A stretch of 64,000 bases of DNA from Ephemerocybe angulata (Eukaryota > Basidiomycota > Agaricomycetes > Agaricales > Psathyrellaceae), in assembly GCA_013368325.1 (NCBI GenBank), contig JAACJK010000167.1:248001-312000 (forward strand). The letters are read 5' to 3'. The notes below the pieces were generated by a model. It worked only from the letters and a program-made list of their open reading frames with translations, searched no databases and had not been told where the DNA came from. The position numbers were made by a program, and so were the translations under genes. The stretch's first letter is position 1. Each line of letters begins with the position of its first letter. Positions 1 to 12,283 of the stretch are shown piece by piece.

Positions 1-2174
1 AGGTAGCAGATCTTCTGGACCTTTGTGAGGGACGATTTCCAGAAGTCGGGGTTGGTGAGCAGGTAGGAGGAGCCGGAGCACCAGCGCATTTGCTGCGAGA
101 AGCAGGCGGCGGGGGTGTCCGGGGAGACGCCGCATGCGAGGGCGAGGGGCAGGTACTTGAGCGTCCAGCCGCGGGTGAGGGCGTAGAAGCCCGTGTGGAC
201 GTCTTCGGAGTGGCCGATCTCTGCGGTGCCACCGACGGGGGCGAGGGCCTCGCGGCGGTACAGCGCGTTGGAACCGACGCAAATGGAGGCGCCGAAGCGG
301 TCACGGTTGACCTGGACGACGCGGTAGAAGTACTCCTGCGTCGCGCTCGCGCCCTGCTCGACCCAGGTCTGCTCTGGGCGGCAGCGGAAGAACTGGGGCG
401 TCTGGACAATGGCGATTTTGGGGTCGTGCCGCATGCGCGGGAGCATCTCCTTGAGGATGTCGGCGCGGGGGCAGAAGTCGGCGTCGAAGATCATGAAGAA
501 GTCGCCATCTGTGCGGGTGAAGGCGTAGCGGAGGTTGCCTGCTTTCTTGAGGTGGGGCTTGTTGTCGCGGGTGATGTAGTTGAAGCCGTAGGCGGTCGCG
601 AGGCGCTTGACCGACTCCATGCCTCCGTCGTCGAGGACCCAGACTTTAAAGTTCGGATAATCGATCCGGGAGACGTAGCGGTAAGTGTTCTCGAGAACTT
701 CGAGAGGCTCTTTGCAACAGGGGAGGTAGACGTCGATCAACTCGCACTTTTCATCGGCCTTCACTGGGAAATCCTCGACAATCTTCTTGTGACCCTCCAT
801 ATCGAAGTCTCTGCCGCAGAAGCCGACGAAGTATGAGATGCATAGGTATATCTGGATGTAAGCGATGAAGGGTGCGATCCTGCGAGCAATATGTCAGATC
901 ATCATGCTGGTGTTGAGGAAGAAGGCACATACCAGACGTAGTACCTGGATGCGGTAACAAATAGCCACATGCCGGTGGATACACTACAGAAGGAGAACGC
1001 TCCACCCAGGTAAAGTGGGAGACTGGAAGAGAGTGTAAGTGGAGGAGGATTGGCAGGAACAGGAAAGGTGACTTACCGACGCGTTCGTTCATAAAGGTAC
1101 TTCTCTGTGTCGGTCGGGGGACTGGGAAGGACCACGACGGTCTCATCTGCAAGAACGGCGATGGTGGGTTTCACGTTGGAGAGACGCTTCTTCGACCGAT
1201 ACACCTGATACCACCTGTATACGGGGGCTTCTTCCACGGGAGGCGTCCATTCCTCGAGCTTGACGCGAACGGGCGCGTCTTCGACAGCTGGAGGAGCTGG
1301 GGGATCCCTATCCTCGGTGCTGATAAGGGAGGGTGCTCTCACAGGATGAGCAGGGATTGGTGGAGGGGGGAGAATGAGGGCCGACTCGGGAGGAGTGATC
1401 GGGGTGGGAAGAATATGAGTGTCGTAGCTCTTGTGCTCTGCAGACGCCCACACTTGCTCCCACTTGACGGAGGAGAGCTGTTCGATGAAGGAGTCGTCCA
1501 CTAGTGTGTTCCTCTGATCCGAGTCGACCCAATGTCCACCTGCCGCCGTTGGGGTGGACGGGCCGGAAGGGAGAAGTGTGAGGGAGAACCGACCAGGAGT
1601 GGAACTAGTGCCGGCGATTTCGGAGAGGTAGGACTCTCGACGTCTCAGGTGGGGGCTCCCGTCTTCGTCGCTCGAGATGTCGTTCAAGGTGGTAGTCGAT
1701 GAGCTTGGAGAAAAGACGGAGTCCTGGTTGTCATGAGCCTTCACCCAGAGCTCAGCCATGTTCTTGACCGTATAGCTGATCTTCTCCATAGTCTGGGGAC
1801 CTACATCGACGACCGAGTTAGGGATTGGCTAAGCATACTTGGACGTGGTTTTACTTACCGAGATGATGCGTTTCGTCCTAAGCATCGGTACAATGTTAGA
1901 GGTAGATCGAAGAAGGAAGCATGGAGGAACTCACAACGTCGACGGGCTCAACTTGGCATGTTTCCAAGCGCGTTTCAAGCCATCTGACTGCCTTCTTCTC
2001 GTCGAGTACCTCATCGTCGAGGTCGACTGCGAACGTGAACCGGAACGCGGGCTCCTCACCAAAGAGAGGGTCACTGTCGTTCTCGAGAGTCAAGGTGCAT
2101 GTCGCGGCCGACTTGGAAGGTGCGTCTTTCAACCGGAACCTAACAAGACTGTCGAAGGAATGCGCTGTGGCCAT
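1..2174 (-). CDS. Processive family-2 glycosyltransferase (cellulose-synthase-like), 3' end outside window
   Basis: Membrane glycosyltransferase that should polymerise a beta-linked polysaccharide from a UDP-sugar at a cell membrane. Visible exons are 2174-1935, 1877-1859, 1800-1077, 1022-933 and 879 to the window edge, all in frame. The first ~330 residues are Ser/Pro-rich and look disordered. Two membrane segments follow (exon at 1022-933 and start of the next), then the catalytic domain. All family signatures are readable on the minus strand at 879-1: VWVLDDGG (first Asp), DADFCP (DxD), GHSEDVHTG (catalytic-base region) and QQMRW (QxxRW). QxxRW marks processive enzymes such as cellulose, chitin or hyaluronan synthases. 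The product cannot be decided; chitin synthases normally read QRRRW, so a cellulose-synthase-like enzyme is the better guess. The start is the first ATG of the conserved frame, MATAHSF. Confidence 0.85.
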
Positions 2175-3692
2175 GGCGCAGGAGGGAGGGAGGAAGCGCG
2201 GGGAGGGGATGGTGGGAGATGAGTGATGAGACGGGGAAGAGGTGGTCCCTTGGAGGGTAGCACAGACCACCGCCCCTCGCATTTCTTATACTTCCCTACG
2301 TGTGGAGACATTGCGATTGTGCAAGCCGGGCACGCAGATGTCAAGACAAGAGCTGCAACTTCCACTAAACAGCAATCCGTGGAGTTTTACCAGTAATTCC
2401 ATGGAGGTCCAAGGGTGTGTCGTTCTAGGCTCGCAATTTGCTTTTTAGGGAATGCAGACTGCATCTTTGGCCTCCGGGCCCTGCGTTTCCGAATGGCGCG
2501 GTCCTGCAGCGAGTCGTTTTCAGAGCTCATTGAGGCGCTTGGCTCAATGACGTTCACATAGATACCTTGATCCCGTCTGGGGAATTTCCAAGCTTATCGT
2601 GTACCTTCTGTAGGAGAGGCAGGAGACTGCGCTCGTCGCGTGGCGTACGGTGGCGATGGACAAAGGGCAAGGGACCCTCCAACAATTCCAAGTTTCGCCG
2701 AATTGATGATCGCCGGATCAGAAGAGCGGAAGCAAATCATTCCACGGCATCAAGGCACCCGAGGCGCGTCTGCCTCCGTCGGGCCGCCTCGCGCGCTTCC
2801 TGCTTTGATCGCGCCACGGCGCACGACCTTGTCTTACTTCTCCTCCTTCTTCGTCTGCAACATTCCTTCGCGATCGTATGGATTGATTCTACTCTCACCC
2901 CTGATCGTAAATTCCATTCCGTGCTATTTTATCACCTTTTTTTCTTGACCGCCATCGTAATTCGCGCCAGCAAATCTTCGCGCTTCCGCGGTCTAGAGTG
3001 TGCTCAATCACAAGAAACCCAAAAGATGGGCCCATACAGGTGAAACCTTGGTGATTTGGCAGTTTATACAGATACTGGGTTGGATATCTCAGTTTCGAAG
3101 GTACGACTGTGCTGTTTTCGATCGTAGCGTGAGTCATGATCATGAGCTCGCTGCCAAGTTTGCGCCATTATCCAAGGTTATTCACCTCGCATTGGCATAG
3201 CTTACCCCGAACCCATATAGGGAAACAAGAGATGGAAACCCGACAATTTAGGAGTTGATTCAAGCCTATCGTGGTGTTCGAGGCTATGACCCGGCGGACG
3301 AGGACGTACCACCGGCGGAAGCAAATAAGTACTGTGCCGACTTTCCATTACACCCTCAAAGGGCTCAAAAGAGGGTTGTTCTGAATCGGTAACGATTATG
3401 CGATTGGTTGAACGGTAAGGCGCGTCGAGTCAAACTTGCTTTGCTACCGTTACATACTCCTTACATATTCATCCAACATCGAATGAAAGAGACTAAATTG
3501 AGGCCGTGACCGTCACGGCGGTGACCCAGGTTTTTAGTATTAGAGCTCTTCGTCGCTTTAAGAGCTTAAATTCAAAAGTGACGATTCTTTCCCCCTCCGC
3601 CAGCAGCCCGTCTCCCTCAGCACAAGCGAGATCCCGTGCGTAATTTGGGCCTACCATCAGAGTGTTATTTCCCGCTAAATTGCTCAAAGGCA
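2175..3692. other. Intergenic, no gene seen
   Basis: About 1.5 kb between the divergent GT2 gene and the small gene at 3693. It must contain both promoters. Open frames here are short, overlap on both strands and lack convincing splice signals. No repeat or RNA gene was recognised. Confidence 0.5.
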
Positions 3693-4203
3693 ATGCCCGG
3701 TACCACCTCGACTTCACCTATATCCGTCTGTAGGAGCGAGGCTTCGAGAATTCGAAACCAATGGGAATACCCATACGAAGCATTCCCCAAGAACGTCATT
3801 CGGCACAAGGTGTGTTATCCTCGAGCTACCCAAACAGGCATGCTTGACGACTTTGCATCCTGACAATACCCAGTTTCCCGCAGGCGAATACACCACTCTC
3901 GAAGAATTATTGACCGGGCTTATTCCAATGCGAGACGACAATCCGCTGAAGAGTATTGTGTTGGGGCACCCGACTTTCGCAAGTGACGCGGTCCAAGATT
4001 ATATCGGGGCATATCTTAACTATAAGAGTGCCGTGGACGAGGAAGCGAGGTCGAGCGCCCTTGAAGGAGTTCGGAAGGCGAAATTGAATGTGGACACATC
4101 TATTGAGGTTGCTCACTTCCTTCCCGACGACCAGCGCGCTTATCTTGGCCAGTTTTTCAAGCAAACCACGCTGAGGTGCTATCTTCGGCACGAGGCAGCG
4201 TGA
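3693..4203 (+). CDS. Small hypothetical protein, 148 aa
   Basis: Not recognised. Two exons, 3693-3809 and 3874-4203, join in phase 0. Within the intron's acceptor region only ...CAATACCCAG keeps the frame open; the next AG, ten bases on, would give an early stop. The product is soluble, mixed alpha-helical and charged, without signal peptide or membrane segment. The second exon has a helical stretch rich in Ala, Glu and Arg around residues 70-125 and ends in RHEAA. Codon use resembles neighbouring real genes and the frame is long for its position, so I take it as a gene. It may be a lineage-specific orphan or a domain left from a larger protein. Confidence 0.5.
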
Positions 4204-4940
4204 GGCGCGATGGTTTTTGTCAATGCGTGTCGGCGACCCCCGCTAGGTATAGCCACGTCGTTCCTAGTCGAGTACTTGAAAGAATTGTGTTGAATAAACA
4301 GTTAGACGCCCTAGACTAGACCTGTAACCGATCCCTCTATGAGGATCGACCTCGATAGAGGGTTTCGCCTGCGGCCTCATAGAGCGGCACTGGCAAGGCA
4401 CTGGTCACGAGTCTAGCCCTACACGCCGTGAAAAAAATTGAAGGGATTTGCAAAAGAAAGATCGAACCATTGACTATCTCCGTCTTGAGGTTCATCTCCC
4501 TTCACTGCTGCAGCAGATCAGTTGGTCCTTAGAACCACAGAGGGTACTGCCTTGCCGTACGCACAGCTGGCTGTTTTCCCTTTGCTATAACCCAAGGGGG
4601 CGGAGATGCTGGCCAGCTACATCCGTTTAAGGTATGCTATACTGTCCTTACACCTCCTGAAGATTTATCACACTTGCAGCGCACCGCCGGATTTCCCTCC
4701 CATGGAAAATCACAACGTGTCCTGTCGAGCGCTGGGACCCCCGGAGGTAATCCACTACGCCGCAAGCGCATCGCAAGGGAAAGCCTACGAACAAATGTTC
4801 GCCGGCTGACGGAATCGAACTCTCGGAGCCCCCACACCGCCAGTAAGCAGCGCGAAGTGAACCAATCGTCGTTATATTCCGCTGTGCCAGCGCTAGCACT
4901 AAGGACAAGCTGTCTACATGGTCCAGGTTATGTTGAAGCG
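4204..4940. other. Intergenic with a short dispersed repeat
   Basis: No gene seen. At 4321-4376 lies a segment shared in part with 59084-59116: the blocks CCTGTAACCGATCCCT and GTTTCGCCTGCGGCC. In this copy a 26-base insert separates the blocks and forms an inverted repeat (CCTCTAT / ATAGAGG). Around 4790-4885 the minus strand carries sequences resembling the A and B boxes of a tRNA gene but no cloverleaf. Confidence 0.5.
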
Positions 4941-7201
4941 ATGCAATACACACTTGAAGCGCGTCTAATTCATTCAGTCACCCTTGCTCTTGACCATCAT
5001 CTCGACCGAAAAATGGTTGAAGTCCCTGGTGCCGCCACGCATCCTGAGCTATACGACCTTCTGCAGCGCCTCCATGGGATCTACGACGCGGTCTCCGACT
5101 ACCACCCGCCATGTGTACGACCACCGATACTCGACTCGTCCCTCGAGGCCGATGTGGGCGACGACTCCCACTGGTCGCACCAAGACCACATCCCAGGCCT
5201 GAAGAAGCTCAAGGAAGCACTCAAACTGGACCTCGATGGCCTGGAAAAGGTGATCTTCCCTCTCCTCTCTGGAGCTATCTACAGGCATTGCAAAGGCTGA
5301 CTCGACGACGCTATCTATCGTCAGTAGTTCCTCGAAGACCCAAGCTCTGCGCACCGACCGCCCTTATCGACGAATGCGCCGTATCTGATATCGGTGTGGA
5401 ACGAGCTGCTGTGCGCGCCAGGGCCTGTTATGTCCGTATTCAAGACGTTTCTGTTCGAGCCGAAGGGGGATGTGCGCATGCCGCCCAGCGCGCAGAGGAA
5501 GAAGACGGGGGTGCGGCCGCCTGGGGCGAAGGTCGATATCGTGGGGGATGGAGGGCGTGTGTGGATCAGGATTAATACGTGCGTCGCTCGTTTTTCTTGA
5601 AATGAAATGCTCGCTCACCTGGATGCAGGATGAAAAACTCGAGGTTACTCGCCGAGTTCCGCGAGATCGACTCGTACCTGACCGAATCGGAGGAAGACTC
5701 GGACTGGGACGGCGACGAACGACCCACACTTGCGCAAACGGAGTTCGACAATTCAATACTCAAGATGGGGAGGACCTTGCTTCAGGCTGCACAATCCAAT
5801 CCGATTGAGGGCACGACGGAGCTACCGCGGGTGGTTATGAGGCTCACGCGCTTAGATCCCCTTACTACTGAAGGCCCCGAGGCGGACCCGCGCATTGCGA
5901 CCACTGTGGAGAAGTTGGAGGACATGGGGATCGAAGTGCAGCTGGGGGAGCGTGCCGAGGAGGAGCTTGTGGTACCGGCGCCGATTGAAGACTTGGATTC
6001 GCAGACGTTGGTCCCCAGCCGTCGCATCAACCTCGACCTCTCAGTTCTCATCGCCCTCATCTCGGACCTGACACATGCACCCCTACCCGCCTCTATAGAG
6101 GAAGCCAACAAAAGGTTCATCCCGCCCAAGGAGTACCGGGAATGGAAGCAGACGCGGAAGAGGCAGACGAAGAAGAAGGGCTCGGGATCCGATTCGGGAG
6201 GTGGGGCTGAGGATGTCGAGGAGGAACTGAGCATCGAAGACCTTCCACACGACCTTGCGACCCACTCGAGGGCACTGACGAACCAACTCCTGGGGGAGAT
6301 GGGCAGGAGCATGATACAAGAGATCCGGGACCGGATATCCCAGTCCGCCGTGGGCGGCACGACGGAGTTTTGGGTCACGACGGAGGCGCGGGATCGGTGT
6401 CTGCGCATCGTGTCCAAGATCGGCGCTGTGAACGAGAAACGCAGAGCGTTTGCGCTGTTCTGCCTTGATCCGTCGGACCCGACGCAGACTATCCCGCTCG
6501 CGGAGGCTGAGGCGCTGTTCTGGCTGGGCTCCCGGTTCGACAGGGCGATTCCCCTCTTCCCGTTGCATTTCCACTCTGCGAGTCTCCTGGTTGCGCCAGC
6601 CGGTGGGCCGCATACGAGTTTGCTCGACGAACGTGGTGGTAGACATGCGTTCTTCAAGGATTTGGCTGGGACGTGCCAGCATATTCTGGATCAGGAAACG
6701 ATGCCCCATCCGAACTCGCGTCCTTCCCTGCAGTTCCAGTTCATCTCGCAGCCCACGCCTTTCCCAGCCCAGCAGCTGAATGGTAGTCCTGCGGTTGCAG
6801 CAGAGGGGTCTGGGATCTTAACCTCGGCGTCGACGCCCCCCATAGACTTGAACACGGAGGAAGAGATCCAGCGCGCTGTTGTGACGAAGGCCAACCCCCG
6901 GCTGACGGCGCATACGGTGGAGAGTATGCTGTGGGGTGCGGAGCTCGGGTGGACGACGTTGACTGCGAATAGGACGAGTGTTAGAGCGATCTTGAAGGAG
7001 ATGAGGATTGCGAGGGCGGCGGGGAAAACTGGTGGGGGTGACAAGGATGGGAGGGAGGAGACCAGCGAGGAGGGTGAGGGGAGGCGAAGTGCTGCGTTGT
7101 GGATTGTGGATCCGAGGAGTTTGGCGGAGCAGATGTGTAGTCAGACTGTTATTGTGCCCGGGACGGATTTCGACCGGTCTAACACGAAGGCTCCGCAGTA
7201 G
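4941..7201 (+). CDS. DUF1308 / UPF0415 (C7orf25-like) protein, 710 aa
   Basis: Conserved eukaryotic protein of unknown function; its C-terminal domain is classed as PIN-like in the family. Exons 4941-5249, 5328-5578 and 5629-7201 stay in frame across both introns. The N-terminal part contains HIPGLKKLKEALKLDL, which matches the usual start of the family. The end of exon 2 gives VDIVGDGGRVWIRI, the family's VxxGGxxWVK-type motif. The centre has RRINLDLSVLIALISDL, equivalent to the NLD-TTLI motif that opens the DUF1308 domain. The end reads TANRTSVRAIL and WIVDPRSLAEQ, matching the family's C-terminal TAN and PRALTE motifs. Human C7orf25 is about 420 residues; this one is longer because of acidic or Ser/Gly linkers and a ~60-residue insert before the last motif. 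The start at 4941 is the first ATG of the exon-1 frame after a likely upstream leader. Confidence 0.85.
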
Positions 7202-7617
7202 TCGAATGCAATCTATTGAGGAGAAATCACCGCCTGAAGATTGGATCCCATGCTTTTTGATGCAAGGATCGAGCATGTGTTGCGTATGATGCCCTGCGCG
7301 CTTAATCAGTTTGTGGTTTAGGCGCCCAATGATTCATCGCGCACTTCACATCGGTTCACGCAGTTCCGTGCGCGGCTATTTCTTCCAGATGGATATGTAT
7401 TCCTGTCTATGCGTTACTAACATCCTCATTGCTGGGATCTTTGGAACAGTGTTGCTTAGCAATCCCACTTGGGATTGAGGCTGAGTCAGGCAGCTATTGA
7501 CAGGCCTTCTGTGTTGCTTGTACTTGGATGATGGGCAGTGAATGCTGCGTACACGTATCGCGTCCAGATATACTTAAGGTTAGACCAGGATGAAAGTTCT
7601 TTGTCTTTTTCACTACT
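7202..7617. other. Intergenic, no gene seen
   Basis: 415 bases between the tandem genes. It should hold the 3' UTR of the DUF1308 gene and the promoter of SDR1. A weak TATA-like ATATACTT lies about 50 bases before the SDR1 ATG. Confidence 0.4.
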
Positions 7618-9034
7618 ATGTCTTCCCCTTTCCAAGTAAACCTTCTACTCACCGACGCGGCAGGTATGTAATGTATCCCCCCTTGCATGTAGGCTCACAA
7701 TGCTCTCAGGGTACATTGGAGGAGAAGTCCTATCCAAGCTTCTCGACCATCCTAAATCCTGGGTCTTTCGGATTACGACAATCGTCGAGTCTGAGATAAA
7801 GGCAGAGATGCTGCGAGCCTTGGATGTGAATGCCGTTGTTGGGTCTCCCTCGGACGAGAGTGTCCTCGAGAAGATCGCAGCGGAGTCTGATATTGTCATT
7901 TCCACCGTGAGCACCTTTTTGCAAGGGGTATGGTCTGTGCTTAATGGACAACGTAAGGCCGGTGCGGAAAACTTGGGTGCTGCGAGTGCGATCTTGCGCG
8001 GGCTGAAGAAGCGGTACGAGGGCTTGGAGCAGAAGATCCCTGGCGTCTTCATCCACACGGTGCGGAGAATAAGTATGATATTATCTTCGCGCATTTTGAT
8101 TGTTAAACTTCCTGCCGCAGTCCAGCACGGCTATCCTGACGGATGACGCGAGAGGCTTGTTCGCGAGCGAGGTCGTGTACGATGACCTGGACGTGGACCA
8201 GATAGCGTCTCTCCCAGACACCCAGCCGCATAGGAAGGTTGATTTGGAGGTTCTCAGAGGGGACGCTGAAGGTACGTACTCGAAGAAACGGGCGATGAAA
8301 GGTACTGCAGCTGGCTGACGCTCTTGTGGCATATTGCAGGTTTTGTCCTCACGTATATTGTCGTTCCTTCCACCGTGTACGGCGTTGCGAGCAACAAATT
8401 GGTGGACTTGGGGATCCAGAGTCCTGTGCAGTCAAGACTGCTGCTCAGGGCCTCGATTGAGAGAGGGCAAGGAGGTATGATTGGACTGGGCAAGAATATT
8501 TTGGGGCATGTACACATTGAAGACCGTACGTTTGTCCACCTGTGCTTGTCTGACTACGATACTCACCGCCATTTCTTGGACATTCGCAGTAGCCGAGCTC
8601 TACATAAAGCTTATCGAGACAATTATGAGAGAGGCCAACCCTGGACATGGAAAGGAAGGGTTTTACTTCGCCGAAAATGGGGAGTATACCTTTTACCAGT
8701 TCGGTACGCGCGTTTCGGAGGTCCTTGTGGAGTTGGGGAGTGGGACGGAGCCTGAAGTCAGTACGCTGTCTGACGAGGAGATTAAGAAGTATTTCAATGT
8801 GAGTGAGCGCAGATCTTGGAATCTGGGTTTGAGTGCTGGTTATTGCGTTTTGCGCGCTCACGCAATCCACGGTTCGTACAGGGATCTTATTTTATTGGGA
8901 CGAATGCAAGGTGTAGGGCGAGTCGAGCGAGGGAGACACTGCGATGGGACCCCAAGAAGGCGACGGAGAATATGCTGGGCTGCATAAAGGACGAAATAGA
9001 GGCGATTTTGAAGGAGAACGCAGATCTGCCTTGA
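7618..9034 (+). CDS. Extended SDR / NAD(P)-binding epimerase-like protein (SDR1), 347 aa
   Basis: Rossmann-fold protein of the extended short-chain dehydrogenase or NmrA-like type. Exons: 7618-7663, 7710-7906, 7958-8059, 8121-8271, 8340-8525, 8590-8798, 8882-9034. It is a clear paralog of SDR2 at 47991-49371, sharing motifs such as AGYIGGEVLS, LRGLKKRYEG, YIVVPSTVYG, NPGHGKEGFYFAENGEYTF and the C-terminal WDPKK. The dinucleotide-binding loop differs: SDR2 has TGATGYIGG, whereas here it is TDAAGYIGG, so the first glycine of GxxGxxG is aspartate. This may weaken NAD(P) binding. It also has one more intron than SDR2 (7907-7957), and its last exon begins with a few extra residues (GSYFI). The frame is otherwise intact. 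Substrate is unknown. It converges on L1, with 246 bases between the ends. Confidence 0.85.
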
Positions 9035-9280
9035 AGGTCTTGCAGACGGTGTTCTGCGACAGAGGTTCAATCGTCTAAAAGTGGAGCTCGGATATCCATC
9101 CTGTTTCCAAGACAACTCGATAGAAATTGCAGCTCGTATTTAGGAACATCGAAAGACAAGTGGCGGCTCGGTACAAGTACAGACTGATACAAGAGAGTAG
9201 CAACAGTCCTCGGTAAGAGACCGAGGACTGGATTCGGGGCTGGTACATGCTACATCGTCCGAATTTGCGTGCGTTTTTGC

Positions 9281-10847
9281 TTACTTCGCAGTGCGATTCT
9301 CGAGCTCGGTCGCATACTTCTCCAACCCAGCCTGGAGGGGAGCGCAGACGGTGCGGGCGAGGCGAACTTCCCTCTTGAATCTCTAGAGCGGGATTCAATA
9401 AGTCCGTTCAATCGAAGAGTGTACCATCAACTTACAATGTTGGTAAGCGCGTCCATCCCACCCTTGAGGTGCTCCTGGAATTGGACGGTCTGGCTTCGGA
9501 CCTGGTAGTACCCGACCTTAGTTCTCCTGACGTGGGCGTGAGCACGGGGGCGGGAGGACTCACAGAAGACCAGATCTCGGCAAACAGAACCAGCTTTTCG
9601 CAGATCAGGGTGATGTCTGGCTTGACGTTATCGAAGTCGGACTGAAGCTGAGCGAGGGCTTCCTGCTTGCGATTGACCTCGGCCAAATCCGCTTGCTTCC
9701 CTCTGAGAGCCGTCTGTTTATCTGAACTGGCGTGTTAAGAGGCATACAAAGGGGGGGGATTGAAATCTCACCGTTGCGCTGGGACTTGAGGGAGGCGAGG
9801 ATAGAGCCTGCAACAATCATTCCGATGACCTATGGGTTGGTCAATCGTGAGGCTACTGCATGAGTATGCGTACGAGGACTTACGCAGAGGCAGCCACCAC
9901 ACGCAGCGAGCGCCTTGGTTGCATCTTTAATCTAAAGAGGTTTCAGAGTGGGAATACCTTTGATTATGGTCGGCAAACCTTCCCGTCCAAGCTGTGAGAT
10001 CACGAAAGTTAGCCACAACTCGAGCGAAAGCGGAAGGAGACACTAACGTGGAGATTTCTCCTTCGAGCCCCTCGATGTCGAGTTTGAGCTGGGCTGCCTC
10101 GTCGGCGAGCTCAATTCCCTTGTCTTTAATGAACTTGTCGAGCCGCAAAACGAAATCTGCGATGTCACGCTTGAGGTTGAGGAAATTGTCCTTCATCTCG
10201 GTCGACCTGTCGCCCTTTTCGTCCTATGGAAAAAATATTAGTAGAGGCCTAGGAATAAATTTTGGCGCTTCATGCATACCATAAATGCCTGCAGCTCTTC
10301 AATGACCTCCAGGCGATCTTGGTTAGACACGATGGACTCCACCATGTCGAGGAAAACCTGGTCGAAACCTAGCGGAGGTCCTATCTCAAAAGTCTGGGCC
10401 GATCAGAACAACTCCCTAAACTTACGCCTGAGGAGCGCAACGTGCCCGGACGCGACGTCGCGAGATAAGTTCAGGTGGGAAACCCATCGCTATCGCAAGA
10501 ACGCTGGTTAGCTGGTAGGAAATGGAGCATCGGCTCGCACTTACGGTGTTGTATCCAATCCATTCAGTGTTGTATGCCCCGAGTCCAGGAAAGTCGGTGC
10601 CATACTTGGCTACCATGGCGGCGAAGCTGCGAGTAACTGTGTCGAAGGAAGCGTCGATCTGATTGGCCCAGGTGCCGACCTGCTTGACGTTGTTCTGGAA
10701 CTGGGCCACCATGTCGCTGTCAGAAAGGAGCGCGATGGCGTCGTTTGCGAACTTGATCTTCTCGTCGTCAGTTGGGCCGGCGTTCGCAGCCCAGGTCGCC
10801 ATGACCTGGGTGGGGTCGGTGTTGTTGAGAACTGCAGCTGTAGCCAT
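9281..10847 (-). CDS. Long paralog L1: putative alpha-helical pore-forming-like protein, 358 aa
   Basis: Member of the locus-specific long family (L1-L6). Ten exons: 10847-10545, 10489-10426, 10368-10280, 10223-10048, 9991-9979, 9931-9884, 9829-9772, 9721-9564, 9501-9436, 9382-9281. Order of parts: helical N-terminus (about residues 1-100); an RWVSHLNLSRDV exon and an FDQVF exon; a long amphipathic helix (about 153-215); a short hydrophobic stretch (VIGMIVAGSILASL near residue 235); a second long helix with LICEKLVLFAEIWSS; and a C-terminal helix ending in RTAK. No signal peptide. The fold pattern resembles ClyA/HBL/XaxA-type pore formers; this is inference, with no motif that proves it. Exon 6 is 48 bases here against 60 in L2 and L3. 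The ATG at 10847 is chosen over an in-frame ATG at 10898 because a TATA box at 10901-10908 places transcription start between them. Divergent from S1. Confidence 0.75.
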
Positions 10848-11421
10848 GTTAAGAGAGTGGAAGTACTTGGGCGATGAGGATGTCGACGCCCGGTCCATAT
10901 TTTATATCACCAAAGCTTCGGGCAGGCGGCGTGAGGCCGCCCGTATGCCCGTTGCGACTTCCCCGTGTCGATTGCAAACCTCGTCATGAGACCAGCTAGA
11001 ATTGACTAATGACTTCCCAGTCGATTCAGATGCCTTTAGGTTGCAGATCGGGAAGCTTGGGGTTTCTTCGGTAGGGAAAGAGCTAAGGTTGAAGTTCAGG
11101 TTGAGATCTGGGGTTCGTTCTAAATAAGTGCTGCAGGTTCGGAAATTACAAGGAAATGAAGCCATCGAAGTGAAGGAAGTGAAGCTAGAATGCGCACATC
11201 GTCGCTCTGATTAGTAGCTTCAAGAATTCTGGCGAGAATGGATGAAATCGTACCCCGGTTCATAGCCCTTCGTTTACCCCTGAGTTAACAAGGGACTTAT
11301 CCATCGTCTGATTAAACCTTACCTGCGTGACCAAGGCCTCTTGCATCCTATATATATCAGTAAATTTCAGTCGACAGTTCGCAGCACCTCATCTGCATTT
11401 GACCCTCTACCTCGAAGAAAG
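10848..11421. promoter_or_regulatory. Shared divergent promoter region of L1 and S1
   Basis: 574 bases between the two start codons. TATA-like sequences are visible for both genes: GATATAAA on the minus strand at 10901-10908 (about 55 bases before the L1 ATG) and TATATATA on the plus strand at 11349-11356 (about 70 bases before the S1 ATG). The S1 leader contains CTCTACCTCGAA, which recurs just before the ATG of S2. Head-to-head placement of a long and a short paralog suggests co-expression, but this is inference. Confidence 0.55.
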
Positions 11422-12283
11422 ATGTCCTACAACTCTCCTTTCAAAAATGCTGATAGCCACGTTACCCGCGTTGCGAATCTTACCAACGAGGCTATCACCA
11501 TTGACAAAGGCGTCGCCCAGGCCACCCGCGACGCTGCGGAGTTCGCTTCGAAGTATTCGTCCGACTTCAGGTTGGTCGAAGATTTGAAGACCAGCACCCA
11601 GCAGTTCAGCGACGTAAGTCTTCTGTGCTACCTGTATACATTGCGACCCTTGCTGACTGGGAAAAAGCGCTGGGTTGGAGCCTTGCAGCAGACCCGCGAC
11701 GCTGCATCTTCCATTTCGGCCTGGTACCAGAGTAAGACCCAGAACTTCGAGTGCAAAGCCAGCGTACTTACAAGTACAACCTTCCAAACCCCAAGGGTTC
11801 GACCAGGTCTTCCTCGCGTTGATTAATGACATCGGCAGTCAGGGAGACGCTGAAGATGTTGTCTCCGAGTTCAACAGCCTGAAAAATGTCAGTTTTCATT
11901 GTTTCCGGACCTTTACCGATGTGTGATCTCGTTGGTTTCTAGGAAGCTTATCCGACCTCCAAGTACCACTTGGACGATGCCCCAGGAGCTAAGAGCGCCT
12001 TCAACGCGATTGAACAGCTCGTAGGTGGTTTGCTTGCCTCAACGTCCCTTCTTGATAAGTTCTATAGGTCTCGACCGAGAGCGACCATGTCATCCAGGTC
12101 CTCCAGGGTGGCGGCAACTGGAAAGATAATGTCGCGGTGAGTACTTTACTACCATACACGTTAGAACGCGACGGGAGACTGAACGATCCATTCCAGAAAC
12201 TCAATCAACCCCTCCCTGCTGTTCAGAATGGCGTCCGGCAGATCCGTGGCGCCTTGAACACGTACGCCACTAAGCTGGAGTGA
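11422..12283 (+). CDS. Short paralog S1 of the L/S family, 193 aa
   Basis: Six exons: 11422-11613, 11668-11731, 11796-11887, 11943-12020, 12068-12136, 12197-12283. The second exon is 64 bases and encodes RWVGALQQTRDAASS. It matches in size, phase and starting residues the 64-base second exon of the long genes. The third exon begins FDQVFLALI, again like the long genes. After that the protein is shorter: it lacks the coiled-coil exon, the 13-base exon and the hydrophobic segment, and ends in a helix with RQIRGALNTYATKLE. It is soluble and has no signal peptide. It could be a second subunit, an inhibitor or a decoy of the long proteins; nothing in the sequence decides this. The donor after exon 3 is GTCAGT, as in several long genes. 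Confidence 0.75.

Noticed and set aside
4785..4890. Minus-strand sequence resembling a tRNA gene (TGGCACAGCGG and AGTTCGATTCC as A and B boxes)
   Set aside because: The T stem does not pair and no acceptor stem can be formed; the spacing is also too long for a normal tRNA. At most a decayed tRNA-derived repeat.
5782..6657. 291-codon minus-strand frame antisense to the DUF1308 gene
   Set aside because: Shadow of a long real exon; Ser/Arg-biased and without recognisable domain.
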